Positions 1 to 5,737 of a stretch of 8,785 bases of DNA are shown here, piece after piece. A program made the position numbers and the translations under genes. A model generated the notes under the pieces. That model searched no databases. It was not told where the DNA came from and saw only the letters and a program-made list of their open reading frames with translations. Origin of the DNA: Bacteroidaceae bacterium (GTDB lineage Bacteria > Bacteroidota > Bacteroidia > Bacteroidales > Bacteroidaceae); assembly GCA_021443285.1 (NCBI GenBank), contig JABUUG010000101.1, positions 1 through 8,785 of the forward strand, read 5' to 3'. Numbering within the stretch: the first letter of the stretch is position 1; each line of letters opens with the position of its first letter.

Positions 1-48
1 TCCTTTAACTCCTTTAACTCCTTTAACTCCTTTAACTCCTTTAACTCC
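1..48. repeat. 9-bp tandem array, probable right arm of a palindromic repeat element
   Basis: Five identical TTTAACTCC units occupy 4-48, preceded by TCC from a further unit at the window edge. The array ends in an extra C (position 49), as do the right arms of the two complete elements at 3491 and 5189. Degenerate ACTCCC and TTTAACCCC fragments follow up to about position 71. It lies 41 bp before the mreB start codon, the same placement that the other right arms have before the symporter and mreD genes. The expected spacer and left arm would be outside the window, so calling it half of a third element is an inference. Confidence 0.85.
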
Positions 49-89
49 CAATATACTCCCAATTTAACCCCAAACTTAAGAATAAGACA

Positions 90-1193
90 ATGGCCTCTTC
101 CTTTTTAGATAGCCTTCAGAACCCGTTCAAACAGTTTGACGGTCGCAACACGCTGACCCGGCGCACGCGCTCCGGCTTCTTCTCGTTTGTGCAGGAGATA
201 GCCATGGACCTTGGCACCGCCAACACCATCATCATCAGCGACGGTAAGATAGTCGTTGACGAGCCATCGGTGGTGGCGATAGACAAGCGTACGGAGAAGA
301 TGATTGCCGTAGGCAACAAGGCAAAGCTGATGTACGAGAAGACGAACCCTGACACGAAGGTCATCCGCCCACTGCGCGACGGTGTGATAGCAGACTTCTC
401 CGCCTGTGAGCAGATGATGCGCGGACTGATACGCATGGTACACTCCGGAAGGCATTTCTTCTCGCCCTCACTGCGCATGGTCATCGGCGTGCCTTCGGGC
501 TCCACTGAAGTAGAGCTCCGTGCCGTGCGCGACTCTGCAGAGCGTGCCGACGGTCGCGACGTATATCTCATCTTCGAGCCAATGGCAGCGGCAATCGGTA
601 TCGGCCTCGATGTAGAAGCACCGGAGGGAAACATGATTATCGACATCGGTGGCGGTTCTACGGAGATTGCCGTAATCTCGCTCGGAGGTATCGTGACAAA
701 CAGCTCCATCCGCACTGCTGGCGACGAACTGACCTGGGCGATACAGGAGTACATGAGCTCGCACCACAATGTGAAGGTCAGCGAGCGTATGGCAGAGCGT
801 ATCAAGATAGCCGTAGGTTCGGCTCTGACCGAACTTGGCGATGATGCCCCGGACGACTATATAGTGAACGGTCCGAACAAGATTACAGCCCTTCCGATGA
901 AGGTGCCTGTAAGCTATCAGGAGATAGCATCGTGTCTCGACCGCACGATAAAGCTCATAGAGAACGCTGTCCACAATGCGCTCGAACACACACCGCAGGA
1001 GCTCTACGCCGACCTGATGAAGAACGGCATATGGCTCACAGGTGGCGGCGCACTGCTTCGTGGACTCGACCGCCGTCTGGCAGCCAAGTTCCAGATACCA
1101 TTCCACATAGCCGAGGCTCCGCTGCTGAGTGTAGCCCGCGGCGCAGGCACCGCCCTGAAGAATGTTGACCGTTTCACGTTCCTCATGAGGTAG
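90..1193 (+). CDS. mreB: MreB, actin-like rod-shape-determining protein
   Basis: Bacterial actin homologue that forms ATP-dependent filaments under the inner membrane and positions the RodA/PBP2 wall synthase. The 367 residues contain the first phosphate-binding loop DLGTAN (40-45), the EPSVVAI strand shortly after it, the second phosphate loop DIGGG (185-189) followed by STEIAVISLGG, and the adenosine motif TGGGALLRGL (from residue 317). It is about 20 residues longer than E. coli MreB. The excess is at the N terminus, where 28 residues precede the GFFSFVQEIAMDLG stretch at which Bacteroidetes MreB proteins usually begin. ATG at 90 is the only ATG before the DLGTAN core, and the leader is A-rich with no Shine-Dalgarno sequence, as is usual in this phylum. 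GTG at 189 is an in-frame alternative but would leave almost no N terminus. It is the first gene of the cluster, 21 bp before mreC. No clear TAnnTTTG promoter is visible upstream. Confidence 0.97.
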   Translation: MASSFLDSLQNPFKQFDGRNTLTRRTRSGFFSFVQEIAMDLGTANTIIISDGKIVVDEPSVVAIDKRTEKMIAVGNKAKLMYEKTNPDTKVIRPLRDGVIADFSACEQMMRGLIRMVHSGRHFFSPSLRMVIGVPSGSTEVELRAVRDSAERADGRDVYLIFEPMAAAIGIGLDVEAPEGNMIIDIGGGSTEIAVISLGGIVTNSSIRTAGDELTWAIQEYMSSHHNVKVSERMAERIKIAVGSALTELGDDAPDDYIVNGPNKITALPMKVPVSYQEIASCLDRTIKLIENAVHNALEHTPQELYADLMKNGIWLTGGGALLRGLDRRLAAKFQIPFHIAEAPLLSVARGAGTALKNVDRFTFLMR

Positions 1194-1214
1194 GCATAAT
1201 CCATATTCACAGGC

Positions 1215-2081
1215 GTGAAGAATCTCATAGATTTTCTCAACAAGAACGCTCACTGGTTCCTATTACTGCTCCTTGAATTTCTGGGAGCAGTATTGTTGTT
1301 TAGCTTCAACAGTTACCAGGGGAGCGTCTATTACACTTCGGCAAACGCCATAAGCGGGAAAATCTATGAGATACATTCTGCCATGCTGAGCTTCATCAAC
1401 CAGGCGCACAACAACGAGACACTCACGCAGCGCAACTACATGCTGGAGCAGGAACTGGCACGTATGCAGTCGCTCTTAGACAGGGAAGGTACGGGCAGAG
1501 ACTCCGCCGTGATAGCCATGAACGACAGCGCGACAAGGTACATACGCACGATTCCGGCAAAGGTGATAACCAACGAGACCAACCGTGCAGAGAACTACAT
1601 AACGATAAACAAAGGCACTACGGACGGGGTAAGGCAGGACATGGCTGTTACGTCCGGGTTAGGGCCTGTGGGCGTGGTCTATATGGCGTCCGACCACTAT
1701 GCCATTGTGGTGCCGATACTTAACATCAAGTCGGCACTGAGCGTGAGAATACGCGGCGAGAGGTATTTCGGCAACCTGCACTGGGACGGAGAGAACATCA
1801 CGGAGGCAGAGGTGGAGGACATACCCCGCTTCGCCCGTTTCGACAAGCAAAACGCCTGGATAGAGACCAGCGGCTACTCGTCAATCTTCCCCGAAGGGCT
1901 CATCGTGGGCAAGGTGAAGAGCGTGCATTACTCCGCCGACGGACTGTCGTACAAGCTCGGCGTAGAGCTGACCACCGACTTCAGCCGCCTGCGAGACGTA
2001 CTCGTCATAGACAACAAGCGGCAACTGGAGAGAATACGACTGATGCGAGCGGCAAAAGACTCGATAAACGTAACGAGATAG
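1215..2081 (+). CDS. mreC: MreC, periplasmic elongasome scaffold
   Basis: Bitopic inner-membrane protein whose periplasmic beta-rich domain binds and activates PBP2/RodA. The 288 residues show a short cytoplasmic start, one membrane helix at about residues 14-31 (WFLLLLLEFLGAVLLFSF), and a predicted coiled coil at about 60-92 (NETLTQRNYMLEQELARMQ). The MreC beta domain follows, with the family-typical NYITINKGTTDGV (127-139), SGLGPVGVVY, and an ILNIKSALSVRIRG stretch leading to GNLHWDG. The start is GTG at 1215, 21 bp after the mreB stop. It is the only start that leaves the N-terminal helix in its usual place. A 78-bp gap with a purine-rich run follows before the porin gene. In related clusters mreD normally comes next; here two transport genes intervene. 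Confidence 0.95.
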   Translation: MKNLIDFLNKNAHWFLLLLLEFLGAVLLFSFNSYQGSVYYTSANAISGKIYEIHSAMLSFINQAHNNETLTQRNYMLEQELARMQSLLDREGTGRDSAVIAMNDSATRYIRTIPAKVITNETNRAENYITINKGTTDGVRQDMAVTSGLGPVGVVYMASDHYAIVVPILNIKSALSVRIRGERYFGNLHWDGENITEAEVEDIPRFARFDKQNAWIETSGYSSIFPEGLIVGKVKSVHYSADGLSYKLGVELTTDFSRLRDVLVIDNKRQLERIRLMRAAKDSINVTR

Positions 2082-2159
2082 AAGAGGGAGAGAGCGAAGA
2101 AGGAAGAGACTGAGGACAACTGTACACCCCACTTTACAACACACAAACTAAATACAATA
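2082..2159. other. mreC-porin intergenic gap with purine-rich run and A-rich leader
   Basis: Bases 2081-2116 are almost all purines (GAAGAGGGAGAGAGCGAAGA and onward, with only three pyrimidines), followed by a C/A-rich stretch that leads into the porin start. I see no inverted repeat with a T-run and no TTTG/TAnnTTTG promoter pair. The gap may simply be read through from mreB, or may hold a start or processing site I cannot recognise. Confidence 0.4.
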
Positions 2160-3323
2160 ATGACACAAAAACTACTAAAAGCACTACTGCTGGCATTATT
2201 ACCGCTTTACAGTACGAGTGCTTTCGCAGAAAACACAGAGAGGGAGATATTCTTAATGGACAATCCCGACTCTACGGTGCAGACGCAAGCGGTGAAACCT
2301 GACTCTTTGATGCAGGTGCAGGCACTGAGACCAGACTCTACGGTGCAGACGCAACCGGAAAAGAAAGACTTCAAGTATTGGGCAAAGGCAATAGCCTCGC
2401 GCGTGAAGATTACCGCTTATATGCAGGGCGGCTATACGGCGGTCTTCTATCCGGGCAACAAGTCTGCCAACACAAACACCTTCGACTTCAAGCGTGCTAT
2501 ACTCATGGTGGGCGTTGACATAACGAAGCACTTCTACGCCTACTTCATGCACGACTTCAAGAGCGGCGACGTGCAGGAATACTATCTGGAGTATCGCCCA
2601 TGCAAGGAGATAAACGTGCGCATCGGACAGTCCAAGAAGCAGCTCACAATAGAAAACCCGATGTCGCCGACAGTCGTAGAGGGCATAACCATGTCGCAGA
2701 GTGTTGCAGACCTTTGTGGGGCGCGTTACGACAACCCGTCGGGCCGCGAAATGGGAATTATGATATATGGCGACCTGTTTCACGACAAGCTGCGCTACTA
2801 CTTGGAACTGCTCAACGGATGCAGGATAAACCAGTTCGACAACAACACGCAGAAGGATGTAGTCGCCAAGCTGGAATACAGGCCGATACCCAATTTCCTC
2901 ATATCCGCCTCCGGGCAGAAAGGCTTCGCCAACAATACCGAAGGTGCGACCATACGCAGCGACCGCTATGCCGTGGGAGCGGAGTGGAAATCGAAGAAAG
3001 ATGGGTCTGACTACTACAAGAACCGTTGTGCCTTTGTCCGTGCGGAGGTTCTCGGCGGACGCGACGGCGACAACCACAGCTTCGGAGCATATATAGCAGC
3101 CACAGTACCGGTCTATAAGCGTTTCGACGTGGTGGGACTGGTTGACTACTACAACCGCGACACCGACCTTGGGCTGAAGCAGACAAACCTTATGGCGGGT
3201 GCGCAATACTGGTTCTACAAAAAATGCCGTTTACAGGCACAATACATCTACAACATCCGAAGCCAACAGATGGCACTGGGAAATTCACACTCCATAATGG
3301 CGCAACTGCAAGTGGCGTTCTGA
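2160..3323 (+). CDS. Outer-membrane porin, phosphate-selective porin O/P type
   Basis: Predicted outer-membrane beta-barrel of 387 residues. A signal peptide covers residues 1-23 (KLLKALLLALLPLY, then Ala-Phe-Ala before the likely cleavage site). A low-complexity linker follows, made of three 11-residue repeats (37-69), then a barrel of alternating strands with phrases such as ITAYMQGGYTAVFY, FDFKRAILMVGVDITKHFYAYFMHDF and VRIGQSKKQLTIENPMSP. These resemble the phosphate-selective porin O and P family (PF07396). The protein ends in Phe (LQVAF), the usual C-terminal signal for barrel insertion by BamA. The substrate is not shown by the sequence, and many family members in Bacteroidetes are uncharacterised. 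It sits 78 bp after mreC behind an A-rich leader (ACTAAATACAATA) and is followed 21 bp after its stop by a palindromic repeat element. Its presence inside an mre cluster is unexpected. A partnership with the next gene is only an inference. Confidence 0.85.
   Translation: MTQKLLKALLLALLPLYSTSAFAENTEREIFLMDNPDSTVQTQAVKPDSLMQVQALRPDSTVQTQPEKKDFKYWAKAIASRVKITAYMQGGYTAVFYPGNKSANTNTFDFKRAILMVGVDITKHFYAYFMHDFKSGDVQEYYLEYRPCKEINVRIGQSKKQLTIENPMSPTVVEGITMSQSVADLCGARYDNPSGREMGIMIYGDLFHDKLRYYLELLNGCRINQFDNNTQKDVVAKLEYRPIPNFLISASGQKGFANNTEGATIRSDRYAVGAEWKSKKDGSDYYKNRCAFVRAEVLGGRDGDNHSFGAYIAATVPVYKRFDVVGLVDYYNRDTDLGLKQTNLMAGAQYWFYKKCRLQAQYIYNIRSQQMALGNSHSIMAQLQVAF
2268..2366 (+). repeat. Three 33-bp in-frame tandem repeats in the porin gene
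   Basis: Units start at 2268, 2301 and 2334, each with GACTCT, and encode 11-residue repeats of the form D-S-x-x-Q-x-Q-x-x-x-P/K. Units 1 and 3 are identical over their first 21 bases, while unit 2 has diverged. They lie directly after the signal peptide, before the first barrel strand, and probably form a flexible periplasmic linker. The 33-bp period keeps the frame, so copy number could vary without breaking the protein. Confidence 0.85.
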
Positions 3324-3344
3324 ATGCGAAACACTATAAAATAA

Positions 3345-3491
3345 GGAGTTAAAGAAGTTAAAGGAGTTAAAGGAGTTAAAGAAGTTAAAGGAGTTAAAGA
3401 AGTTAAGGACATTACCCTACAAGGTTTTGTATTTGGACAGTTTTCCGGGAATAAGACATAGGTCTTTAACTCCTTTAACTTCTTTAACTCC
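3345..3491. repeat. Palindromic repeat element, copy A (forward orientation)
   Basis: The left arm (3345-3407) has seven 9-bp units: GGAGTTAAA, GAAGTTAAA, GGAGTTAAA, GGAGTTAAA, GAAGTTAAA, GGAGTTAAA and GAAGTTAAG. The spacer is 3408-3464. The right arm (3465-3491) has TTTAACTCC, TTTAACTTC and TTTAACTCC. Bases 3372-3400 are perfectly complementary to 3463-3491 (29 bp). The A-variant unit GAAGTTAAA is matched by TTTAACTTC in the other arm. Units 1-3 of the left arm offer a second pairing register of 27 bp. The element fills most of the 191-bp gap between porin and symporter, starting 21 bp after one stop codon and ending 23 bp before the next start. There is no T-run after the right arm, so it is not a textbook intrinsic terminator. 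Mobile origin, mRNA stabilisation or attenuation are all possible. Confidence 0.92.
3453..3466. other. Small hairpin at the spacer/right-arm junction of copy A
   Basis: AAGAC and GTCTT form a 5-bp stem around ATAG. The same hairpin, with loop sequence AAAT on the + strand, lies at the corresponding end of copy B (5077-5092). It gives the otherwise symmetric element a defined direction. It competes with the long stem only for the innermost bases. Confidence 0.6.
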
Positions 3492-3514
3492 CATCTACCA
3501 ATTAAGACACAACC

Positions 3515-5041
3515 ATGTTCATAAAAATCCTTCTTACAATAATCTTCCTCATCATCACAGTTGGTGTTGGGGTATATTCCCGCAAACAGGCCCGGAGCGT
3601 TGACGGCTTCGTGCTTGGCGGGCGCAATGTCGGCGGATGGCTTACAGCCTTCGCTTATGGTACAAGTTATTTCTCGGCAGTGGTGTTTGTGGGCTATGCC
3701 GGGCAGTTCGGATGGAAATACGGACTTAGCTCCACATGGATTGGCGTGGGCAACGCGGTCATCGGCTCGCTGCTGGCGTGGCTGGTGCTGGGTCGCCGCA
3801 CAAAACTCATGACGCAGCATATAAGCAGCCGCACAATGCCCGACTTCTTCGGCACACGATTCGACTCGCAGGGTCTGCGCGTAGTGGCAAGCATCATAGC
3901 CTTCGTGTTCCTTATACCATACACCGCCGGCGTTTACAAGGGCATCAGCACCCTGTTTGAGATGGGCTTCGGCATACCATACGAATACTGCGTGGTGATA
4001 ATGGCAATACTCACTGCGCTCTATGTGATACTCGGCGGCTATCGCGCCACTGCCATCAACGACTTCATACAGGGCATCATCATGCTCTTCGGCATAGTCA
4101 TCGTCATTGCCGCCGTGCTCAGCCTGAAGGGCGGACTGTCGGACGCTGTTGCGCAGATGGCAGCCATTCCCGCCGACGACAACCCGGCTGCCAACGGCTG
4201 TTTCGCCGATATTTGGGGACCCGACCCATGGAACCTGCTCGGCGTGGTGGTGCTTACCTCGTTAGGCACATGGGGTCTGCCGCAGATGGTGGGCAAGTTC
4301 TACAGCATCACCGACGAGGGTGCCATCCGTCGCGGCACCATCATCTCAACCCTGTTCGCGCTAATCGTGGCTGGCGGATGCTATTTCCTCGGCGGTTTCG
4401 GCAGACTGTTCGGAATGCCGCCGACACTGCCTAACGGCCGCCTCGACTTCGACGCTATTGTGCCGTCGATGCTCAACTCGCTGCCCGACATACTCATAGC
4501 GCTGGTCGTTCTGCTCGTACTCTCCGCATCCATGTCCACACTCGCCTCGCTTGTGCTGACATCCTCATCTACAATGACTCTCGACCTCATATACCGCGAC
4601 AAGAAGTCGGAGCAGGGTGAAGTGGAGGAAGGCTTGATAGACGATGCAGTGGCAGAGCGGATAGAGCGCCGTAAGGTGGTTGTGCTGCGCACGCTGATAG
4701 TCTTTTTCATCGTCATCTCACTGATGATAGCCCTCAACCCGCCGACATTCATCGCCCAGCTGATGGGTATCTCATGGGGTGCGCTCGCAGGTGCGTTCCT
4801 CGCCCCGTTCATGCTTGGACTGTATTGGCGCGGCGTGACAACAGCATCCGTATGGGCGTGCTTTGCTTGGGGTGTCGGACTGACGGTGGTGAACATGCTC
4901 ATCGGCAATCCCATAAACCCCATAAACTGCGGTGCCATCGCCATGTTAGGCGGCTTTGTCGTGGTGGCTGTCGTCAGCCTGTTCACCCCAAAGATGAAAC
5001 AGGAGACAGTAAACGGGATATTCGAATGTTATAAGAGATAA
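3515..5041 (+). CDS. Sodium:solute symporter (SSS/SLC5 family), substrate unknown
   Basis: Inner-membrane transporter expected to couple Na+ entry to uptake of a small solute. The 508 residues are close to the usual length of the PutP/PanF-like family (PF00474) and contain about 13 hydrophobic segments. N-terminal features include GGRNVGGWLTAFAYGTSYFSA (split around residues 35-55), where the unwound first core helix lies. GGYRATAINDFIQG (174-187) matches the family phrase GG..A....D.IQ. SASMSTLASL (from 337) carries Ser341-Thr342, at the place of the Na2-site Ser/Thr of PutP (340-341 in E. coli numbering, from memory). LDLIYR follows, as in other members. The substrate cannot be read from these motifs. 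The start is ATG at 3515 behind an AT-rich leader with no Shine-Dalgarno sequence. The gene is bracketed by inverted copies of the palindromic element and separates mreC from mreD. It could supply a solute let in by the adjacent porin, but that is inference. Confidence 0.93.
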   Translation: MFIKILLTIIFLIITVGVGVYSRKQARSVDGFVLGGRNVGGWLTAFAYGTSYFSAVVFVGYAGQFGWKYGLSSTWIGVGNAVIGSLLAWLVLGRRTKLMTQHISSRTMPDFFGTRFDSQGLRVVASIIAFVFLIPYTAGVYKGISTLFEMGFGIPYEYCVVIMAILTALYVILGGYRATAINDFIQGIIMLFGIVIVIAAVLSLKGGLSDAVAQMAAIPADDNPAANGCFADIWGPDPWNLLGVVVLTSLGTWGLPQMVGKFYSITDEGAIRRGTIISTLFALIVAGGCYFLGGFGRLFGMPPTLPNGRLDFDAIVPSMLNSLPDILIALVVLLVLSASMSTLASLVLTSSSTMTLDLIYRDKKSEQGEVEEGLIDDAVAERIERRKVVVLRTLIVFFIVISLMIALNPPTFIAQLMGISWGALAGAFLAPFMLGLYWRGVTTASVWACFAWGVGLTVVNMLIGNPINPINCGAIAMLGGFVVVAVVSLFTPKMKQETVNGIFECYKR

Positions 5042-5043
5042 GG

Positions 5044-5190
5044 GGAGTTAAAGGAGTTAAGGGAGTCAAAGGAGTTAAAGACAAATGTCTTTTTCTCGGA
5101 AAAATTCATGAACACAAACTATGTAAGGTAATGTCTTTAACTCCTTTAACTCCTTTGACTCCTTTAACTCCTTTAACTCCCTTAACTCCC
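5044..5190. repeat. Palindromic repeat element, copy B (reverse orientation)
   Basis: The left arm (5044-5079) has four units: GGAGTTAAA, GGAGTTAAG, GGAGTCAAA and GGAGTTAAA. The spacer is 5080-5135. The right arm (5136-5189, plus C at 5190) has six units: TTTAACTCC, TTTAACTCC, TTTGACTCC, TTTAACTCC, TTTAACTCC and CTTAACTCC. Bases 5044-5079 pair with 5145-5180 over 36 bp with one G-U pair. In that register the C-variant unit GGAGTCAAA faces TTTGACTCC exactly. The reverse complement of the spacer matches the copy A spacer at about 42 of 56 positions with one single-base gap, beginning with the shared GACATTACC and ending in GTC. Hence this copy is inverted relative to copy A. It begins 2 bp after the symporter stop and ends 43 bp before the mreD start. 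The total length, 147 bp, equals that of copy A despite different unit numbers per arm. Confidence 0.92.
5077..5092. other. Small hairpin at the left-arm/spacer junction of copy B
   Basis: AAAGAC and GTCTTT form a 6-bp stem around AAAT, followed by two further T residues on the + strand. It corresponds to the small hairpin of copy A when copy B is reverse-complemented, so it is a shared feature of the family. The stem is short, A/T-rich and has a weak T-run, so terminator activity is unlikely but not excluded. Confidence 0.55.
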
Positions 5191-5233
5191 GATAAATTAC
5201 CTGAATTTACCATCCATTAATCAATAAAAAGTT

Positions 5234-5737
5234 GTGTCTGTACTAACCCTGAAACGTCTGAGGCTGTTTATCGTGCTGGTGCTTGTGCAAGCATTGGTTC
5301 TGAACTTTGTGCAGCTGTTCGGTTGCGCCATGCCGCTGCTCTACATATACTTCCTCATCGAACTGCCCCGCGGCACAGAGAGGTGGAAGCTGTACCTGTG
5401 GGGCTTCTTCCTCGGGCTTTCAGTGGACACATTCCTCAACACCCCGGGTGTGGCGGCAATATCCTGCACCACCATAGCCGCCTTGCGCCCGTACATACTG
5501 GAGCCATTCCTCACCGTAGATGCATCGGCGGAGTTTGTGCCCACCATAAGGCAGATGGGGGCGGGCAAATATTTCTCTTATGTGGGCATGTACACAGCCT
5601 TCTATTGCATCATATTCTTCACCATCGACTATTTTACGTTCTGGCACTTAGGGCCTTGGCTGCTTAGCATTATCACCAGCTATCTGCTCACCATGCTCAC
5701 CATAGCATCGGTGGCTATAGCCTTTCAGAAGCGATGA
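5234..5737 (+). CDS. mreD: MreD, integral membrane rod-shape protein
   Basis: Small polytopic inner-membrane partner of MreC in the elongasome. The 167 residues are mostly hydrophobic, with about five or six membrane segments, the usual size for the family. The Bacteroidetes-typical phrases LFGCAMPLLYIYF (28-40) and GFFLGLSVDTFLNTPGVAA (57-75) are present, the latter with the conserved Asp65. RPYIL follows, as in MreD of other phyla. The start is GTG at 5234. No ATG precedes the first membrane helix, and the short LKRLRL start fits the family. The leader AATAAAAAGTT is A-rich without a Shine-Dalgarno sequence. The stop overlaps the mrdA start by 4 bp. The gene is separated from mreC by more than 3 kb of transport genes and repeat elements. 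Confidence 0.92.
   Translation: MSVLTLKRLRLFIVLVLVQALVLNFVQLFGCAMPLLYIYFLIELPRGTERWKLYLWGFFLGLSVDTFLNTPGVAAISCTTIAALRPYILEPFLTVDASAEFVPTIRQMGAGKYFSYVGMYTAFYCIIFFTIDYFTFWHLGPWLLSIITSYLLTMLTIASVAIAFQKR

Noticed and set aside
116..3206. Long reverse-strand frames opposite mreB, mreC and the porin (up to 317 codons)
   Set aside because: They are antisense to genes with clear family motifs, show biased composition, and have no recognisable protein features. They arise from codon bias of the real genes.
3449..3458. GAATAAGACA shared between the copy A spacer and the mreB leader (80-89)
   Set aside because: A single A-rich 10-base match, absent from copy B as an exact match, and not clearly beyond chance in AT-rich leaders.
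3420..3464. Bacteroidetes promoter (TTTG and TAnnTTTG) inside the copy A spacer
   Set aside because: TTTG at 3432-3435 has no TAnnTTTG at the right distance, and TGTATTTG has no upstream TTTG. No convincing pair was found here or before mreB, the porin or mreD.
3345..3491. CRISPR array or simple intrinsic terminator
   Set aside because: Units are 9 bp, contiguous and without unique spacers, so it is not a CRISPR. No T-run follows the long stem, so it is not a classical terminator.
3248..3820. 190-codon reverse-strand frame crossing copy A, with Leu-Thr-Pro/Leu-Thr-Ser repeats
   Set aside because: The repeats are just the 9-bp array read as codons. The frame also runs antisense through the porin end and the symporter start and has no recognisable domain.
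4381..4986. 201-codon reverse-strand frame opposite the symporter
   Set aside because: Ser/Thr/Met-rich antisense of membrane helices; no independent coding evidence.
3345..5190. Composite transposon carrying the symporter
   Set aside because: No transposase gene, no target-site duplication that I can see at the element ends, and the symporter has codon use like its neighbours. Inverted placement alone does not establish this.
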